Origin: Microcella alkaliphila | GTDB lineage: Bacteria > Actinomycetota > Actinomycetes > Actinomycetales > Microbacteriaceae | DNA: 64,000 bases | Direction: 5' to 3' | Assembly (NCBI RefSeq): GCF_002355395.1 | Contig: NZ_AP017315.1 | Span: forward strand, 1,860,001-1,924,000 | In this document: positions 26,123-34,873 of the stretch, in pieces | Layout: each line of letters begins with the position of its first letter | How positions within the stretch are numbered: the first letter of the stretch is position 1 | Made by a program: the position numbers and the translations under genes | Notes under the pieces: model-generated | Database searches by the model: none | What the model saw: the letters and a program-made list of their open reading frames with translations, nothing else | Told to the model about the DNA's origin: nothing

Positions 26123-27676
26123 TTAGAACGGCGGTTCGTCGGGGAGCGGCGCTGTCGGCCCGAATTGTCGGCGCGGTCGTGGAGGCGGGCTGCCGTCGTC
26201 GCGGCGTTCGCGCGACCCCACCGGTATCGCCTCCGTCGCCTTTCGCGCAGTGCTTCGCACCCGCGGCGGGTCGTCGAAGCCCGGTGGTTCGGTCACGTGG
26301 ACGCGCGTGCGCGGCGATGTCCATTCGAGGCGCCCGGCGCCGAGGTGTTTCACGCCCCACGAGGTTCGGTGCTTCAGCTGGTGGTGTGACCGGCACAGGT
26401 GGGCGAGGTTGTCGGCGGAGGTCGCTCCCCCGTGAGCCCAGTCGACAGTGTGGTCGAGTTCGCAGGAGCTCGCGGCCCGCACGCAGCCGGGGAACCGACA
26501 CGTGTCGTCGCGCACCCGGAGGGCGGCGGCCAGGTCGGCGGGCACGGCGTAGCGCTCGCGGCCGACGCTGAGCACGGCGCCGGTGTGGGGGTCGGTGAGG
26601 ATGCGCCGGAAGCTCGGTGCTCGAGCCGCCCACCGCGCAGCCGTCTCGTCGTCTATAGGACCGTAGCCTTCCAGGTGCGCCGCCCGGGCGTCGGCGGGTA
26701 CGTCGACGCCGGCACGGGCAAGCAGCGTCAGGGCGGGAACCGTGATCGAGACGCGGGGTCTGATGCCGTGACCGAGCGGCGTGTGTGCTGGAGCGGCACC
26801 GGCGCGGTGTGCCGTGTCGTCACTCCCCGGTCCTGCGGTCTCACACGCCCCGCCCGGCACCTCTCCCGCGACGAGGAGTGCCGTGAAGACGTCGGCGCGC
26901 CGCTGGGCCGCGGTACGCGTCTCGCCGTCCCCGGCGAGGTTGCGCGCAATGGCGATCACCCGGTCGTGGATCGCCACCGCGTCGATGGCCGGCAGGTAGG
27001 CGGTGAGGTAGGCCATCGCGTCGGCGGCGGGCTCGACCGCCACCCACCGTTCGGCGCTGGCCGTCTCGGCCCGCTGCTCGATCGGCTCGGGGTGCATCAG
27101 TTCGCGAAGCCGCCGCAGCCGTCGCGCGAATGGGCCGACGCCCATGCGCTCGGCCGCGGAGAGCGCAAGCCGCTCAAACTCGGCCCGCGTCTCGGCGGGT
27201 AGGTCGCACGCTCGGTCGATGATCAACTGAGCATGACGCGGCGTGATGACTGCGCGCTCGAGCGCGTCGGCCGTCTCCGACAGGTGGGCGCCGAGCAACT
27301 CGGCGTGCGCGATGCGGGTTTCGGCGGTGCGCTCCGACTCGCGCAGCAGCGTGGCCAGCTCGGTGGCGAGTTCGCGGCGGGCGGTGAAGCGGGGCGTCCA
27401 GGTGGCGCCGCCGCGTGCATCCGCAGAATTGTCGCCGGACTCCGCGGAACGCGCGGCGGCCGTTGCGACAATGCGGCGCTCGGTGAGCGCCCGCAGTTGC
27501 TCGATCGTGCGCGCGCGACGCGCCTCGATGAGCGACTCACGGGCCTGCAGCTCGATCAGGTCGTCGAGCAGTTGCTGCTCGCGCTCGCCGTCGGGATCGG
27601 CGACGGGTACCGCGACCCCGAACCGGTCGACCACGGCGTGGCGGTCGAAGCTCGGGGTGGCGGTGGGGGCGTCCAT
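26123..27676 (-). CDS. DUF222/HNH endonuclease signature protein (13E12-like)
   Basis: 517 aa. The N-terminal 280 residues form the helical DUF222 region (LIELQARESLIEARRARTIE, then RELATELATLLRESERTAETR). The C-terminus carries a complete HNH motif: CRFPGCVRAASSCELDHTVDW, then HGGATSADNLAHLCRSHHQLKH. Such proteins are abundant, multi-copy families in Microbacteriaceae and mycobacteria (the 13E12 repeat group); activity is mostly untested and some copies behave like selfish elements. I chose the ATG at 27676 because the open frame upstream has no domain content. A Ser/Pro-rich stretch follows the HNH domain. Confidence 0.88.
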   Translation of the reverse strand: MDAPTATPSFDRHAVVDRFGVAVPVADPDGEREQQLLDDLIELQARESLIEARRARTIEQLRALTERRIVATAAARSAESGDNSADARGGATWTPRFTARRELATELATLLRESERTAETRIAHAELLGAHLSETADALERAVITPRHAQLIIDRACDLPAETRAEFERLALSAAERMGVGPFARRLRRLRELMHPEPIEQRAETASAERWVAVEPAADAMAYLTAYLPAIDAVAIHDRVIAIARNLAGDGETRTAAQRRADVFTALLVAGEVPGGACETAGPGSDDTAHRAGAAPAHTPLGHGIRPRVSITVPALTLLARAGVDVPADARAAHLEGYGPIDDETAARWAARAPSFRRILTDPHTGAVLSVGRERYAVPADLAAALRVRDDTCRFPGCVRAASSCELDHTVDWAHGGATSADNLAHLCRSHHQLKHRTSWGVKHLGAGRLEWTSPRTRVHVTEPPGFDDPPRVRSTARKATEAIPVGSRERRDDGSPPPRPRRQFGPTAPLPDEPPF

Positions 27677-27817
27677 GAGTGAAGTGAACCAGCGACCACC
27701 GACATTCGGTGGGCACCGTCGGCCGCGCGCGCAGGCTGGGGATAACCTCGCCGAGCGGCATGAGACCGCGTTATGACACCGCACAGCTGCACGCCAGACC
27801 GCCGCCACAATCCGCCT

Positions 27818-28138
27818 CTACGGCGTGTCGCCACCCTCCAGCGCCGCCTCCAGCCGCGCCACCTTGCCGTCCAACTCTCCGACGCGCCCCGGCCGGATGT
27901 CGGCCTTCAGCACGAGCGAGACCCGCGTGCCGTACTCGCCAACGGCCTCGGTGGCGCGGCGCACGACGTCCATGACCTCGTCCCACTCTCCCTCGATCTC
28001 GGTGAACATCGACGACGTGCGGTTCGGCAGCCCCGACTCACGCACGATGCGCACGGCGGCCGCCACCGCCTCGTGCACCGAGTCGGGCTCCGAGCCGGCC
28101 CTGCCGCCCGACGGGGCGACCGAAAAGGCGACGATCAT
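27818..28138 (-). CDS. Thiamine-binding-type protein (MTH1187/YkoF, DUF77 family)
   Basis: 106 aa. The opening MIVAFSVAPSG and the segment ESGLPNRTSSMFTEIEGEWDEVMDVVRRATEAV are typical of the small MTH1187/DUF77 ferredoxin-like fold, whose relatives bind thiamine or its HMP moiety. The ATG overlaps the stop of the upstream glycosyltransferase gene by four bases, so it is translated from the same message. Its physiological role is unclear in most organisms. Confidence 0.82.
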   Translation of the reverse strand: MIVAFSVAPSGGRAGSEPDSVHEAVAAAVRIVRESGLPNRTSSMFTEIEGEWDEVMDVVRRATEAVGEYGTRVSLVLKADIRPGRVGELDGKVARLEAALEGGDTP

Positions 28139-29433
28139 GGGGATGCTCCTTCCGCGTCCGCGACGGCGGCCCGCACCGTGCGCGCCCCGCCGTCCGCACC
28201 CATCCTGCCCCGCACGAGCGCCACGAGCATCCAGGTCGCCCACAGCAGCAGCGCCAGGTACGCGAGGTTGCGGACGGTGAGCACCACGAGCATCCAGGGT
28301 TCGGCGCTCAAGACGGCGCCGTATTCGACCGGGTAGATCACCTGCGTGAGCGCCGCGGCGGCGATCGCGATCGTCGCGGGCACGCGGAACCGCACGCCTC
28401 CGTCGGCGCGGGCGAGGATGCCGAGCACGATCGGCGCCGCGAGCCACGTCGCGAACTGCGGAGATCCGACCTTGTTCACCGTGATCAGCGCGGCCACGAG
28501 GGCGAGCGTGAGGGCGGGCAGCAGTAGGTGCTCGGCGACCTTGCGGCGACGCGCGAGAAGACCGAGGGCGAGCACGCCCAGCACAACCGCGGCGAGCACA
28601 GGGGTCGCGAGTGCCGCCATGAGCTCACTCCCCGGCCCCGACACCTGCCAGGTGAGAATGTCGGTGTCGTAGGCAATGACGACAGGCCGCTCGGCACCGG
28701 CCCCGCGAACGCCCGCGCCGCTGCCCGAGAGGCCCGCGAGCCACATCCAGGGCAGCGCGAGCGGCGACTCGACCTGCAGGCCACGGCCGGTCTGCTCGGT
28801 GAGCGGGCTGAGGAGCGCCCACCCACCGCCGAGCAGCACGCCCACCCCGATCACCACGACGCTGACACCGAGGAAGCCGCGGGTCACGTCGACCCAGCGT
28901 CGAGCGGCGACGACCGCGGCCAGCAGCAGCGCCCCCGGCCACACCTTCACCCAGGCACCCGCCGCCATGAGAGCGCCCGCCCAGCGCGGATGCTCCGCCA
29001 GTACCGCGGCCGCCGAAACCGCGAGCGCGGCCGTCACCGCGTCGATGCGGCCGAGCGCGATCGGGCCCAGCACGGCGAGAAACGCCAGCCACCACCAGGC
29101 CGCGGCCACCCGTCGCACATCGCGCTGCACGCCCGCGAGCGCCACCAGCGCGATCGCGTTGAGCACCGACATGAGCAGCAGCCACGCGAGCGACCCGGCA
29201 AGCCCCTGCCCAAACGGGAACACGGCGAGCATCGGCAGCAGCGCCGGGTAGGGGTACACCCACGCCGTGTCAATGCCGACCCAGCCCTCGCCGGTGATGC
29301 CGAGCGCCGCCCAGAACGGGTACACCAGCTGCACGTCGCCGAGCGGCAAGCCCGGCAGCAGCAGGTTTCCGGCGACCAACCAGGCGTGCACCGCGACGAA
29401 GCCACCGATAAGGGCGACGGGATGCGCGCCCAC
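28135..29433 (-). CDS. GT87/DUF2029-type polyprenol-phosphate-mannose-dependent mannosyltransferase-like membrane protein
   Basis: 432 aa, about ten to eleven transmembrane helices. Membrane glycosyltransferase of the GT-C fold; DUF2029 members in mycobacteria (PimE-like) use polyprenyl-phosphate-mannose to build lipoglycans. GRIDAVTAALAVSAA and AGAWVKVWPGALLL match the conserved GRxD and K-W/K-P core. Start GTG at 29433. The frame stays open upstream to 29514 through an 18-bp tandem repeat encoding ALTRAR-like units, but only CTG codons are available as starts there. Acts at the outer face of the membrane; acceptor unknown. Confidence 0.82.
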   Translation of the reverse strand: MGAHPVALIGGFVAVHAWLVAGNLLLPGLPLGDVQLVYPFWAALGITGEGWVGIDTAWVYPYPALLPMLAVFPFGQGLAGSLAWLLLMSVLNAIALVALAGVQRDVRRVAAAWWWLAFLAVLGPIALGRIDAVTAALAVSAAAVLAEHPRWAGALMAAGAWVKVWPGALLLAAVVAARRWVDVTRGFLGVSVVVIGVGVLLGGGWALLSPLTEQTGRGLQVESPLALPWMWLAGLSGSGAGVRGAGAERPVVIAYDTDILTWQVSGPGSELMAALATPVLAAVVLGVLALGLLARRRKVAEHLLLPALTLALVAALITVNKVGSPQFATWLAAPIVLGILARADGGVRFRVPATIAIAAAALTQVIYPVEYGAVLSAEPWMLVVLTVRNLAYLALLLWATWMLVALVRGRMGADGGARTVRAAVADAEGASP

Positions 29434-29444
29434 CGCCCTGAAGC

Positions 29445-29516
29445 GCGCCCGGGTCAGCGCTCGCGCCCGGGTCAGCGTTCGCTCCCGCGTCAGCGCTCGC
29501 TCCTCGTTCAGCGCTC
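29445..29516. repeat. Four tandem 18-bp units between the GT87 and NAD(P)HX dehydratase genes
   Basis: GCGCCCGGGTCAGCGCTC is repeated four times with increasing divergence from 29445 to 29516. The stop codon of the dehydratase gene (29508-29510) is inside the fourth unit. Being a multiple of three, the repeat keeps one minus-strand frame open into the glycosyltransferase gene. Confidence 0.75.
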
Positions 29517-30374
29517 ACTCCCGTCGAGCAGCCCGCGAATGACGGCCGGCACGGCCGCGCACAGGTCAAGAATCGTCAGCGGGCCGCCCGCCGAGGCGCG
29601 CCGCGCCGCCCGCCCGTGCACGACCGCCGCGGCGGCGGCGAGCTCGGCCAGCCGGTCGTGGTCGGCACCGCGGGCAATCTCGCTGAGCGCGAGGTCGCGC
29701 GCGTGAGTGGCGACGAGGGCACCGAGGATTCCCGCCAGTGCGTCGCCGGCGCCGGCGGTGGCGAGCCAGGGCGTTGCCTCCGCGACCACGAGCATCCGGC
29801 CGTCGGGGGTGGCGATGCGGGTGGTCGCGCCCTTCAGCAGCACGACCGCGTCGAGCGTGACCGCCGCGTCGCGCGCGGCCCGCTCGGGGTCGGCCGCAAC
29901 GGTGGCGCGCTCGACACCGGTGAGGCGGGCCAGCTCGCCCGCGTGCGGAGTGAGCACACGCGGTACGGATCGGGCACGCGGGTCACGGGCGAGCGGCAGG
30001 GCTCCGGCGTCGAGCACGAGCGGCGCCCCCGCCTCGAGCGCAACACTCACCCGATCGTCGGCGAGCGGGTCGGTTTCACCCGAGTCGTCGAGTCCGGAGC
30101 CGATGAGCCACGCCTGCACGCGACCTGAGGCAGTGACGGCCTCGGGGCGGCGGGCGAGCACGAGGTCGGCGGCGCGGCGCGGCCCGAGATAGCGCACCAT
30201 GCCGAGGCCCGCGCGCAGCGCCGCCTCGACGGCGAGCACCGCGGCCCCCGGGTATCGGTCAGACCCGGCCACAACGCCCAGCACGCCGCGCGCGTACTTG
30301 TCATCCGAATCCTTCGGCACACGGATGCACGTGGCCGCATCTGACACCCCGAACGCCCCAGCCTCACCGCTCAT
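29508..30374 (-). CDS. nnrD: ADP-dependent NAD(P)H-hydrate dehydratase
   Basis: 288 aa. Ribokinase-like fold: KYARGVLGVVAGSDRYPGAA, VLTPHAGELARLTG and the C-terminal TAGAGDALAGILGAL loop are hallmarks of the ADP-dependent (S)-NAD(P)HX dehydratase (COG0063). It repairs hydrated NAD(P)H. The epimerase half (NnrE) found fused in many bacteria is absent, so this is the stand-alone form. Start ATG six bases after TAGGGT on the minus strand. Confidence 0.93.
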   Translation of the reverse strand: MSGEAGAFGVSDAATCIRVPKDSDDKYARGVLGVVAGSDRYPGAAVLAVEAALRAGLGMVRYLGPRRAADLVLARRPEAVTASGRVQAWLIGSGLDDSGETDPLADDRVSVALEAGAPLVLDAGALPLARDPRARSVPRVLTPHAGELARLTGVERATVAADPERAARDAAVTLDAVVLLKGATTRIATPDGRMLVVAEATPWLATAGAGDALAGILGALVATHARDLALSEIARGADHDRLAELAAAAAVVHGRAARRASAGGPLTILDLCAAVPAVIRGLLDGSER

Positions 30375-30380
30375 GCGCCC

Positions 30381-30386
30381 ACCCTA
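30381..30386 (-). promoter_or_regulatory. -10 box for leaderless nnrD
   Basis: TAGGGT on the minus strand, six bases before the ATG at 30374. Confidence 0.5.
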
Positions 30387-30436
30387 CGGCGGGAATACGC
30401 TGAGCCGCCGTCCGCTTGGATGAAAACGTGGATTCG

Positions 30437-31528
30437 ATGCTTTTCAGCCCCCTGACCCTCCGCTCGCTGACCCTGCGCAACCGCCTCTGGGTGTCGCCGC
30501 TGTGCCAGTACTCGTCGACGAACGCCGACGGTATGCCGACCGACTGGCACCTCGTGCACCTCGGCTCGTTCGCCCGCGGCGGTGCGGGCCTCGTCATGGC
30601 CGAGGCGACCGCCGTCGTTCCGGAAGGGCGCATTAGCCCGCACGACACCGGCATCTGGAACGACGAGCAGGCCACCGCGTGGAAGCGGGTCACCGACTTC
30701 ATCCACAGCCAGGGCTCGGCCGCGGCGATCCAGCTCGCCCACGCGGGCCGCAAGGCGAGCGTCTACCCCGAGTGGGGCACGCTCGCGGGTGGCCACACCG
30801 GACGCGGCACGGTGCCCGCCGAGCAGGGCGGGTGGGTGACCGAGGCGCCGAGCGCGATTGCGTTCGAGCCGTACGCGACGCCCGTCGCACTGATGGCCCC
30901 GCGCATCCAGGAGCTCGTTGCGGCGTTCGCCGACGGCGCGCGTCGCAGCGTCGAGGCCGGCTTCGACCTCGTCGAGATTCACGCCGCCCACGGCTACTTG
31001 ATTCACCAGTTCCTGTCGCCGCTGTCGAACGAGCGCGGCGACGAGTACGGCGGCTCACTCGAGAACCGCGCGCGCTTCCTGCTCGACATCGTGCGGGCGG
31101 TGCGCGCGGCGGTCCCCACCACCCCGGTGCTCGTGCGCTTCAGCGCCACCGACTACACCGACGGCGGCTGGGACGAAGACCAGACGGCCACCGTCGCCCA
31201 CTGGGCGCTCGAGGCCGGCGCCGACCTGTTCGACATCTCATCCGGCGGGCTCGTGCGCGCGCCGATCCCCGTCGGCCCCGGCTACCAGGTGCCGCTCGCG
31301 GCGCACGTCCGCGAGCACGGCGAGGTTCCGGTGAACGCCGTCGGCCTCATCACGACCGCCGAGCAGGCCGAGCAGATCCTCCGCGAGGGGAAGGCCGACG
31401 CGATCATGATGGGCCGCGAGTTCATGCGCGACCCGCACGCACCGCTGCGATTCGCCCGCGAACTCGGCGTCGAGTTCGATGAGGGCGCCGACATCTGGCC
31501 GCCGCAGTACGTGCGCGCGAAGATATAG
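30437..31528 (+). CDS. NADH:flavin oxidoreductase, old yellow enzyme family (YqjM-like)
   Basis: 363 aa FMN-dependent TIM barrel. LFSPLTLRSLTLRNRLWVSP and CQYSS with Cys (about residue 24) match the thermophilic-like OYE subclass in which this Cys tunes the flavin. The substrate-binding HAAHGYLIHQFLSP and the FMN phosphate site MGREFMRDP are present. Reduces activated C=C bonds with NAD(P)H. In-frame GTG (30428) and TTG (30416) lie upstream; the ATG is preferred because family members begin at this position. Confidence 0.93.
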   Translation: MLFSPLTLRSLTLRNRLWVSPLCQYSSTNADGMPTDWHLVHLGSFARGGAGLVMAEATAVVPEGRISPHDTGIWNDEQATAWKRVTDFIHSQGSAAAIQLAHAGRKASVYPEWGTLAGGHTGRGTVPAEQGGWVTEAPSAIAFEPYATPVALMAPRIQELVAAFADGARRSVEAGFDLVEIHAAHGYLIHQFLSPLSNERGDEYGGSLENRARFLLDIVRAVRAAVPTTPVLVRFSATDYTDGGWDEDQTATVAHWALEAGADLFDISSGGLVRAPIPVGPGYQVPLAAHVREHGEVPVNAVGLITTAEQAEQILREGKADAIMMGREFMRDPHAPLRFARELGVEFDEGADIWPPQYVRAKI

Positions 31529-31561
31529 CGCGCGTACTCGCCGCGATTCGGCGTCGTCCGA

Positions 31562-32434
31562 TTAGGCGGATGCTCGGCTCGGCTTCACCGCCCGGCCGAG
31601 CACCGAGGTGGTCACGTGGTCGACAGTCGCGCCGTCGCCGCTCGTCAGCATGAGCCGCAGCGAGCGCATGAGCGCCGCGCGCCGGTCGTCATCGAAGCGG
31701 TCGACCACGGGGCCGAACGGGGTGCCGAACAGCCCGTTCAGCTCGGCGTCGAGGCTCGGCCAACGCACCGGCAGCGACTCGCGCGCCGCGCGCACCTCGG
31801 ACAGCCCCGCGCCCAGCAGCGCGTCGACGACGTCGGCCACCGACATGGTGAGCGCCGCGTTTGAGATCGTGCGCGGGGTGCCTGCCGCGGCCGCGTCGGC
31901 GGTGAGCGCGTCGGCGAAGGCGTCGAACGGGTCGAGCCGCTCGCCCTCGGCCCAGACGGCCACGACGAGCACTCCCCCTGGCTTCAGCACTCGTCGGCAC
32001 TCGGCGAGGGCCGCCCGGCGGTCGGCCATGAACGGCAGGCCCTGCTGGCAGAGCACGGCGTCGACGCTGTCGTCGGGCAGCTCGATGGCCGTCGCGTCGC
32101 CCACAAGTGCCTCAATGGGGGCGCGGCCGGGCGCGGCATCCTCGATGGCGTAATCGAGCATCCGGGCGCTCGAATCGCACGCGATCACGCGACCGGACTC
32201 GCCGACGGCCGCGGCCGCCGCGCGCGAGGCGGCGCCCGTTCCGGCGGCGACGTCGAGCACCGTCGCGCCCGGCGTGAGGTGTGCGAGGCGCACCAGCCGG
32301 TGGGCCCACGGCTCGAACAGCACCGGGTCGAGGTAGCGGTGGTAGTTCTCGGGAACGCTCGGTGCGTCGAAGTGGTTGCGGCGCGGCGCGCCCGCCGCGG
32401 AGCTCGACGAGCGGGATGCGGTTGCCGCGTTCAC
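31562..32434 (-). CDS. SAM-dependent methyltransferase (class I, UbiE-like)
   Basis: 290 aa. Motif I VLDVAAGTGAASRAAAAAVG, motif II VIACDSSARMLDYA, and the post-motif segments VDAVLCQQGLPFM and ALAECRRVLKPGGVLVVAVW are typical of the Methyltransf_11/25 group. Substrate unknown. It starts 4 bp after the E2 gene stop and may be the last gene of the dehydrogenase operon. Residues 1-20 are a low-complexity Ser/Ala segment, so a later start is possible. Confidence 0.87.
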   Translation of the reverse strand: MNAATASRSSSSAAGAPRRNHFDAPSVPENYHRYLDPVLFEPWAHRLVRLAHLTPGATVLDVAAGTGAASRAAAAAVGESGRVIACDSSARMLDYAIEDAAPGRAPIEALVGDATAIELPDDSVDAVLCQQGLPFMADRRAALAECRRVLKPGGVLVVAVWAEGERLDPFDAFADALTADAAAAGTPRTISNAALTMSVADVVDALLGAGLSEVRAARESLPVRWPSLDAELNGLFGTPFGPVVDRFDDDRRAALMRSLRLMLTSGDGATVDHVTTSVLGRAVKPSRASA

Positions 32435-32438
32435 TGCG

Positions 32439-33836
32439 CTACACCCGCCCCAGCACGGTCGCCGGGTCGCTCAGCATGCGCCCGACGTCGGTGAGGAAGC
32501 GCGCACCCTGCTCGCCGTCGACCAGGCGATGGTCGAACGACAGGCTGAGAGTCATGACGTCGCGCAGGCGAACCTTTCCGCGATGCTCCCACGGGCGACG
32601 CTGCACGGCACCGGTCGCGAGGATCGCCGCCTGCCCGGGCACAAGGATCGGCGTGCCCGCGTCGATTCCGAAGACGCCCACGTTCGAGATCGTGATCGTG
32701 CCGCCACTCAGCTGCTGCGGGCTGAGCTCGCCAGCCCGCGCGGTGCGCGCCAGCTCTCCGATGCTGTCGGCAAGCTCCGCGACCGTTTTCGCGTGGGCAT
32801 CGTGCACGACGGGCACCATCAGCCCGCGTGGCGCGGCGACCGCGATGCCGAGGTTCACATGACCCCACTCGACGATCTCGGAGGCGTCGTCATCCCAGTG
32901 GGAGTTCAGCGCGGGCTGAGCCGCGGCCGCCAAGCACACGGCCTTCGAGATGACGGCGAGCAGCGACGCACGGTCGCCCCCCTCGGTGAGCCGCCTCACG
33001 AGCTTCATCGTGCGCGTGACGTCGACCGTGAGGAACACGCTCGCGTGCGGCGCCGTGAAGGCGCTCTCGACCATGGCCTGCGCCGTTGCCTTGCGCACGC
33101 CCTTGATCGGAGTGTGACGCTCGGCCGGGAAGCCTGCCCGCGCCGGTGCCGGGGCGGAGGTCGCTTGCTCCCTTGCCGACGATGCGCTCGGTGACGCCGG
33201 GGCGCTCTGTTCGCCCGGCGCCGATGCCGCGTGCTGCACGTCGTCGCGGGTCACAACACCGTGCGGCCCGGAGCCGGTGAGCTGGGCGAGATCGACGCCG
33301 AGGGTGTGCGCGAGCTTCCGCACGGGCGGGGTCGCGAGGGTGCGGGCCCTGGCGGCCGGCGCGGACGTGGTCGCGGTCGCGACGGCGGCCGGGGCGGCCG
33401 GGATGCTCGTCGCGGCGGGCAGGAACGCCCCCTTCCGCGCCTTTCGCGCGGGCGCCCTGCCGGAGGCCGCGGCGGGCCCGTAGCCGACGAGTACCGACTG
33501 GCGCTCGGGCTCGGCCGGAGCTGCGGCCGCAGGTTCTGCGGAGGACGCACTCGCCGCGGGCGCGTCGGGGACCGACGCGGGTGCGGCGTCGCCGCCGCCC
33601 ACCTCGAAGCGCACGATCGGCGTGCCGACCTGCACCGTCTCGCCGGGTTCGGCACACAGTTCGGTGACGACGCCGGCGACGGGCGACGGCAACTGCACGA
33701 CGGCCTTCGCCGTCTCGACGTCGGCGATCGTCTGGTTGAGGGTCACGGTGTCGCCGACGCTGATGTGCCACTCGATGAGTTCGGACTCGGTGAGCCCCTC
33801 CCCGAGGTCGGGCAAACGGAACTCGCGGGTCGCCAT
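32439..33836 (-). CDS. bkdC: Branched-chain 2-oxoacid dehydrogenase E2 (dihydrolipoamide acyltransferase)
   Basis: 465 aa. Lipoyl domain at residues 3-80 with the lipoylated Lys in IADVETAKAVVQ. An Ala/Pro-rich linker follows, then a peripheral subunit-binding domain (TPPVRKLAHTLGVDLAQLTG). The catalytic acyltransferase domain ends with the active-site motif HRLVDGEQGARFL. Receives the acyl group from E1 and transfers it to CoA. Single lipoyl domain as in BCKDH E2s. Start overlaps the E1-beta stop by one base (TGATG). Confidence 0.93.
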   Translation of the reverse strand: MATREFRLPDLGEGLTESELIEWHISVGDTVTLNQTIADVETAKAVVQLPSPVAGVVTELCAEPGETVQVGTPIVRFEVGGGDAAPASVPDAPAASASSAEPAAAAPAEPERQSVLVGYGPAAASGRAPARKARKGAFLPAATSIPAAPAAVATATTSAPAARARTLATPPVRKLAHTLGVDLAQLTGSGPHGVVTRDDVQHAASAPGEQSAPASPSASSAREQATSAPAPARAGFPAERHTPIKGVRKATAQAMVESAFTAPHASVFLTVDVTRTMKLVRRLTEGGDRASLLAVISKAVCLAAAAQPALNSHWDDDASEIVEWGHVNLGIAVAAPRGLMVPVVHDAHAKTVAELADSIGELARTARAGELSPQQLSGGTITISNVGVFGIDAGTPILVPGQAAILATGAVQRRPWEHRGKVRLRDVMTLSLSFDHRLVDGEQGARFLTDVGRMLSDPATVLGRV

Positions 33837-34873
33837 CAGAGCACCGCCCCCGCGTAGAGGGCCGGCCGTCTGCCCATCGTGCGATCGACCGCGTCGAGGA
33901 TGCGGTCGAGGTCGGGCAGGAAGTGCTCTTCGTGGCGCGACGCCGGGTAGGGGATGTCGAAGCCGGTGACCCGCTGGGGGGCCGCTTCGAGGTGGTAGAA
34001 GCAGCGGTCGGTGAGTTCGGCCGCAAGGTCGGCGCCGATTCCGCCGGTGCGCTGGGCCTCGTGCGCGATGACGAGCCGACCGGTCTTCGCGACCGAGGCG
34101 ACGACCGTGTCGACGTCGACGGGGGCGAGCGAGCGCAGGTCGATCACCTCGATCGAGACGGCGTCGGCGTCTCCGCCGCCCGACTCCGCTGCCGCGGCCG
34201 CCGCGGCGTCGATCGCGGTGGCGACGAGCGGACCGTAGGTGACGAGCGTGACGTCCGAGCCGGGCACGACGACGCGGGCCGAGCCCATCGGCAGCACGTC
34301 GTCGCGGTCGATGGCGTCCTCGTCAACCTCGCCCTTCGTCCAGTAGCGGCGCTTGGGCTCGAAGAACAGCACGGGGTCGTCGCACCGGATCGCCTGCTGC
34401 AGCATCGTGTGGGCGTCCTGCGGCGTCGAGCAGGTCACGACCCTGAGGCCCGCCGTGTGCGCGAAGTAGGCCTCCGGGCTCTCGGAGTGGTGCTCGACCG
34501 CTCCGATGCCGCCGCCGAACGGTACGCGAATCGTGATGGGCATGCGCACATTCCCGCGGGTGCGGTAGTGCAGTTTCGCCACCTGCGTGACGATCTGGTC
34601 GAACGCCGGGTAGATGAAGCCGTCGAACTGAATCTCGACGACCGGCCGGAAGCCCTTGAACGCGAGCCCGACGGCCATGCCGAGAATGCCGGATTCCGCG
34701 AGCGGCATATCCATGACCCGGTCGCCGCCGAACTCCTTCTTGAGCCCGTCGGTGACACGAAACACGCCCCCGAGGGTGCCGATGTCTTCGCCCATGATGA
34801 GCACCCGGTCGTCGTGCGCGAGCGATCGCCGCAATGACGCGTTCAGCGCCTTGGCGAGAGTCATCTCGGCCAT
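33836..34873 (-). CDS. bkdB: Branched-chain 2-oxoacid dehydrogenase E1 component, beta subunit
   Basis: 345 aa. Transketolase-like pyrimidine-binding half followed by the C-terminal domain. MAEMTLAKALNASLRRSLAHD, then LIMGEDIGTLGGVFRVT, and PLAESGILGMAVGLAFKG are the E1-beta signatures. Works with the alpha subunit in decarboxylating branched-chain 2-oxoacids, feeding branched-chain fatty acid primers and amino-acid catabolism. Overlaps both neighbours by one base. Assignment as branched-chain rather than pyruvate dehydrogenase rests on overall family resemblance and gene order. Confidence 0.92.
   Translation of the reverse strand: MAEMTLAKALNASLRRSLAHDDRVLIMGEDIGTLGGVFRVTDGLKKEFGGDRVMDMPLAESGILGMAVGLAFKGFRPVVEIQFDGFIYPAFDQIVTQVAKLHYRTRGNVRMPITIRVPFGGGIGAVEHHSESPEAYFAHTAGLRVVTCSTPQDAHTMLQQAIRCDDPVLFFEPKRRYWTKGEVDEDAIDRDDVLPMGSARVVVPGSDVTLVTYGPLVATAIDAAAAAAAESGGGDADAVSIEVIDLRSLAPVDVDTVVASVAKTGRLVIAHEAQRTGGIGADLAAELTDRCFYHLEAAPQRVTGFDIPYPASRHEEHFLPDLDRILDAVDRTMGRRPALYAGAVL

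Noticed and set aside
24952-26571. Long plus-strand frame opposite the MFS exporter
   Set aside because: Glu/Arg/Gly-rich low-complexity shadow, no start signal, runs into the antisense of the HNH gene.
26123-27676. HNH protein as a homing endonuclease inside an intron or intein
   Set aside because: DUF222 architecture marks a free-standing family, and there is no split host gene around it.
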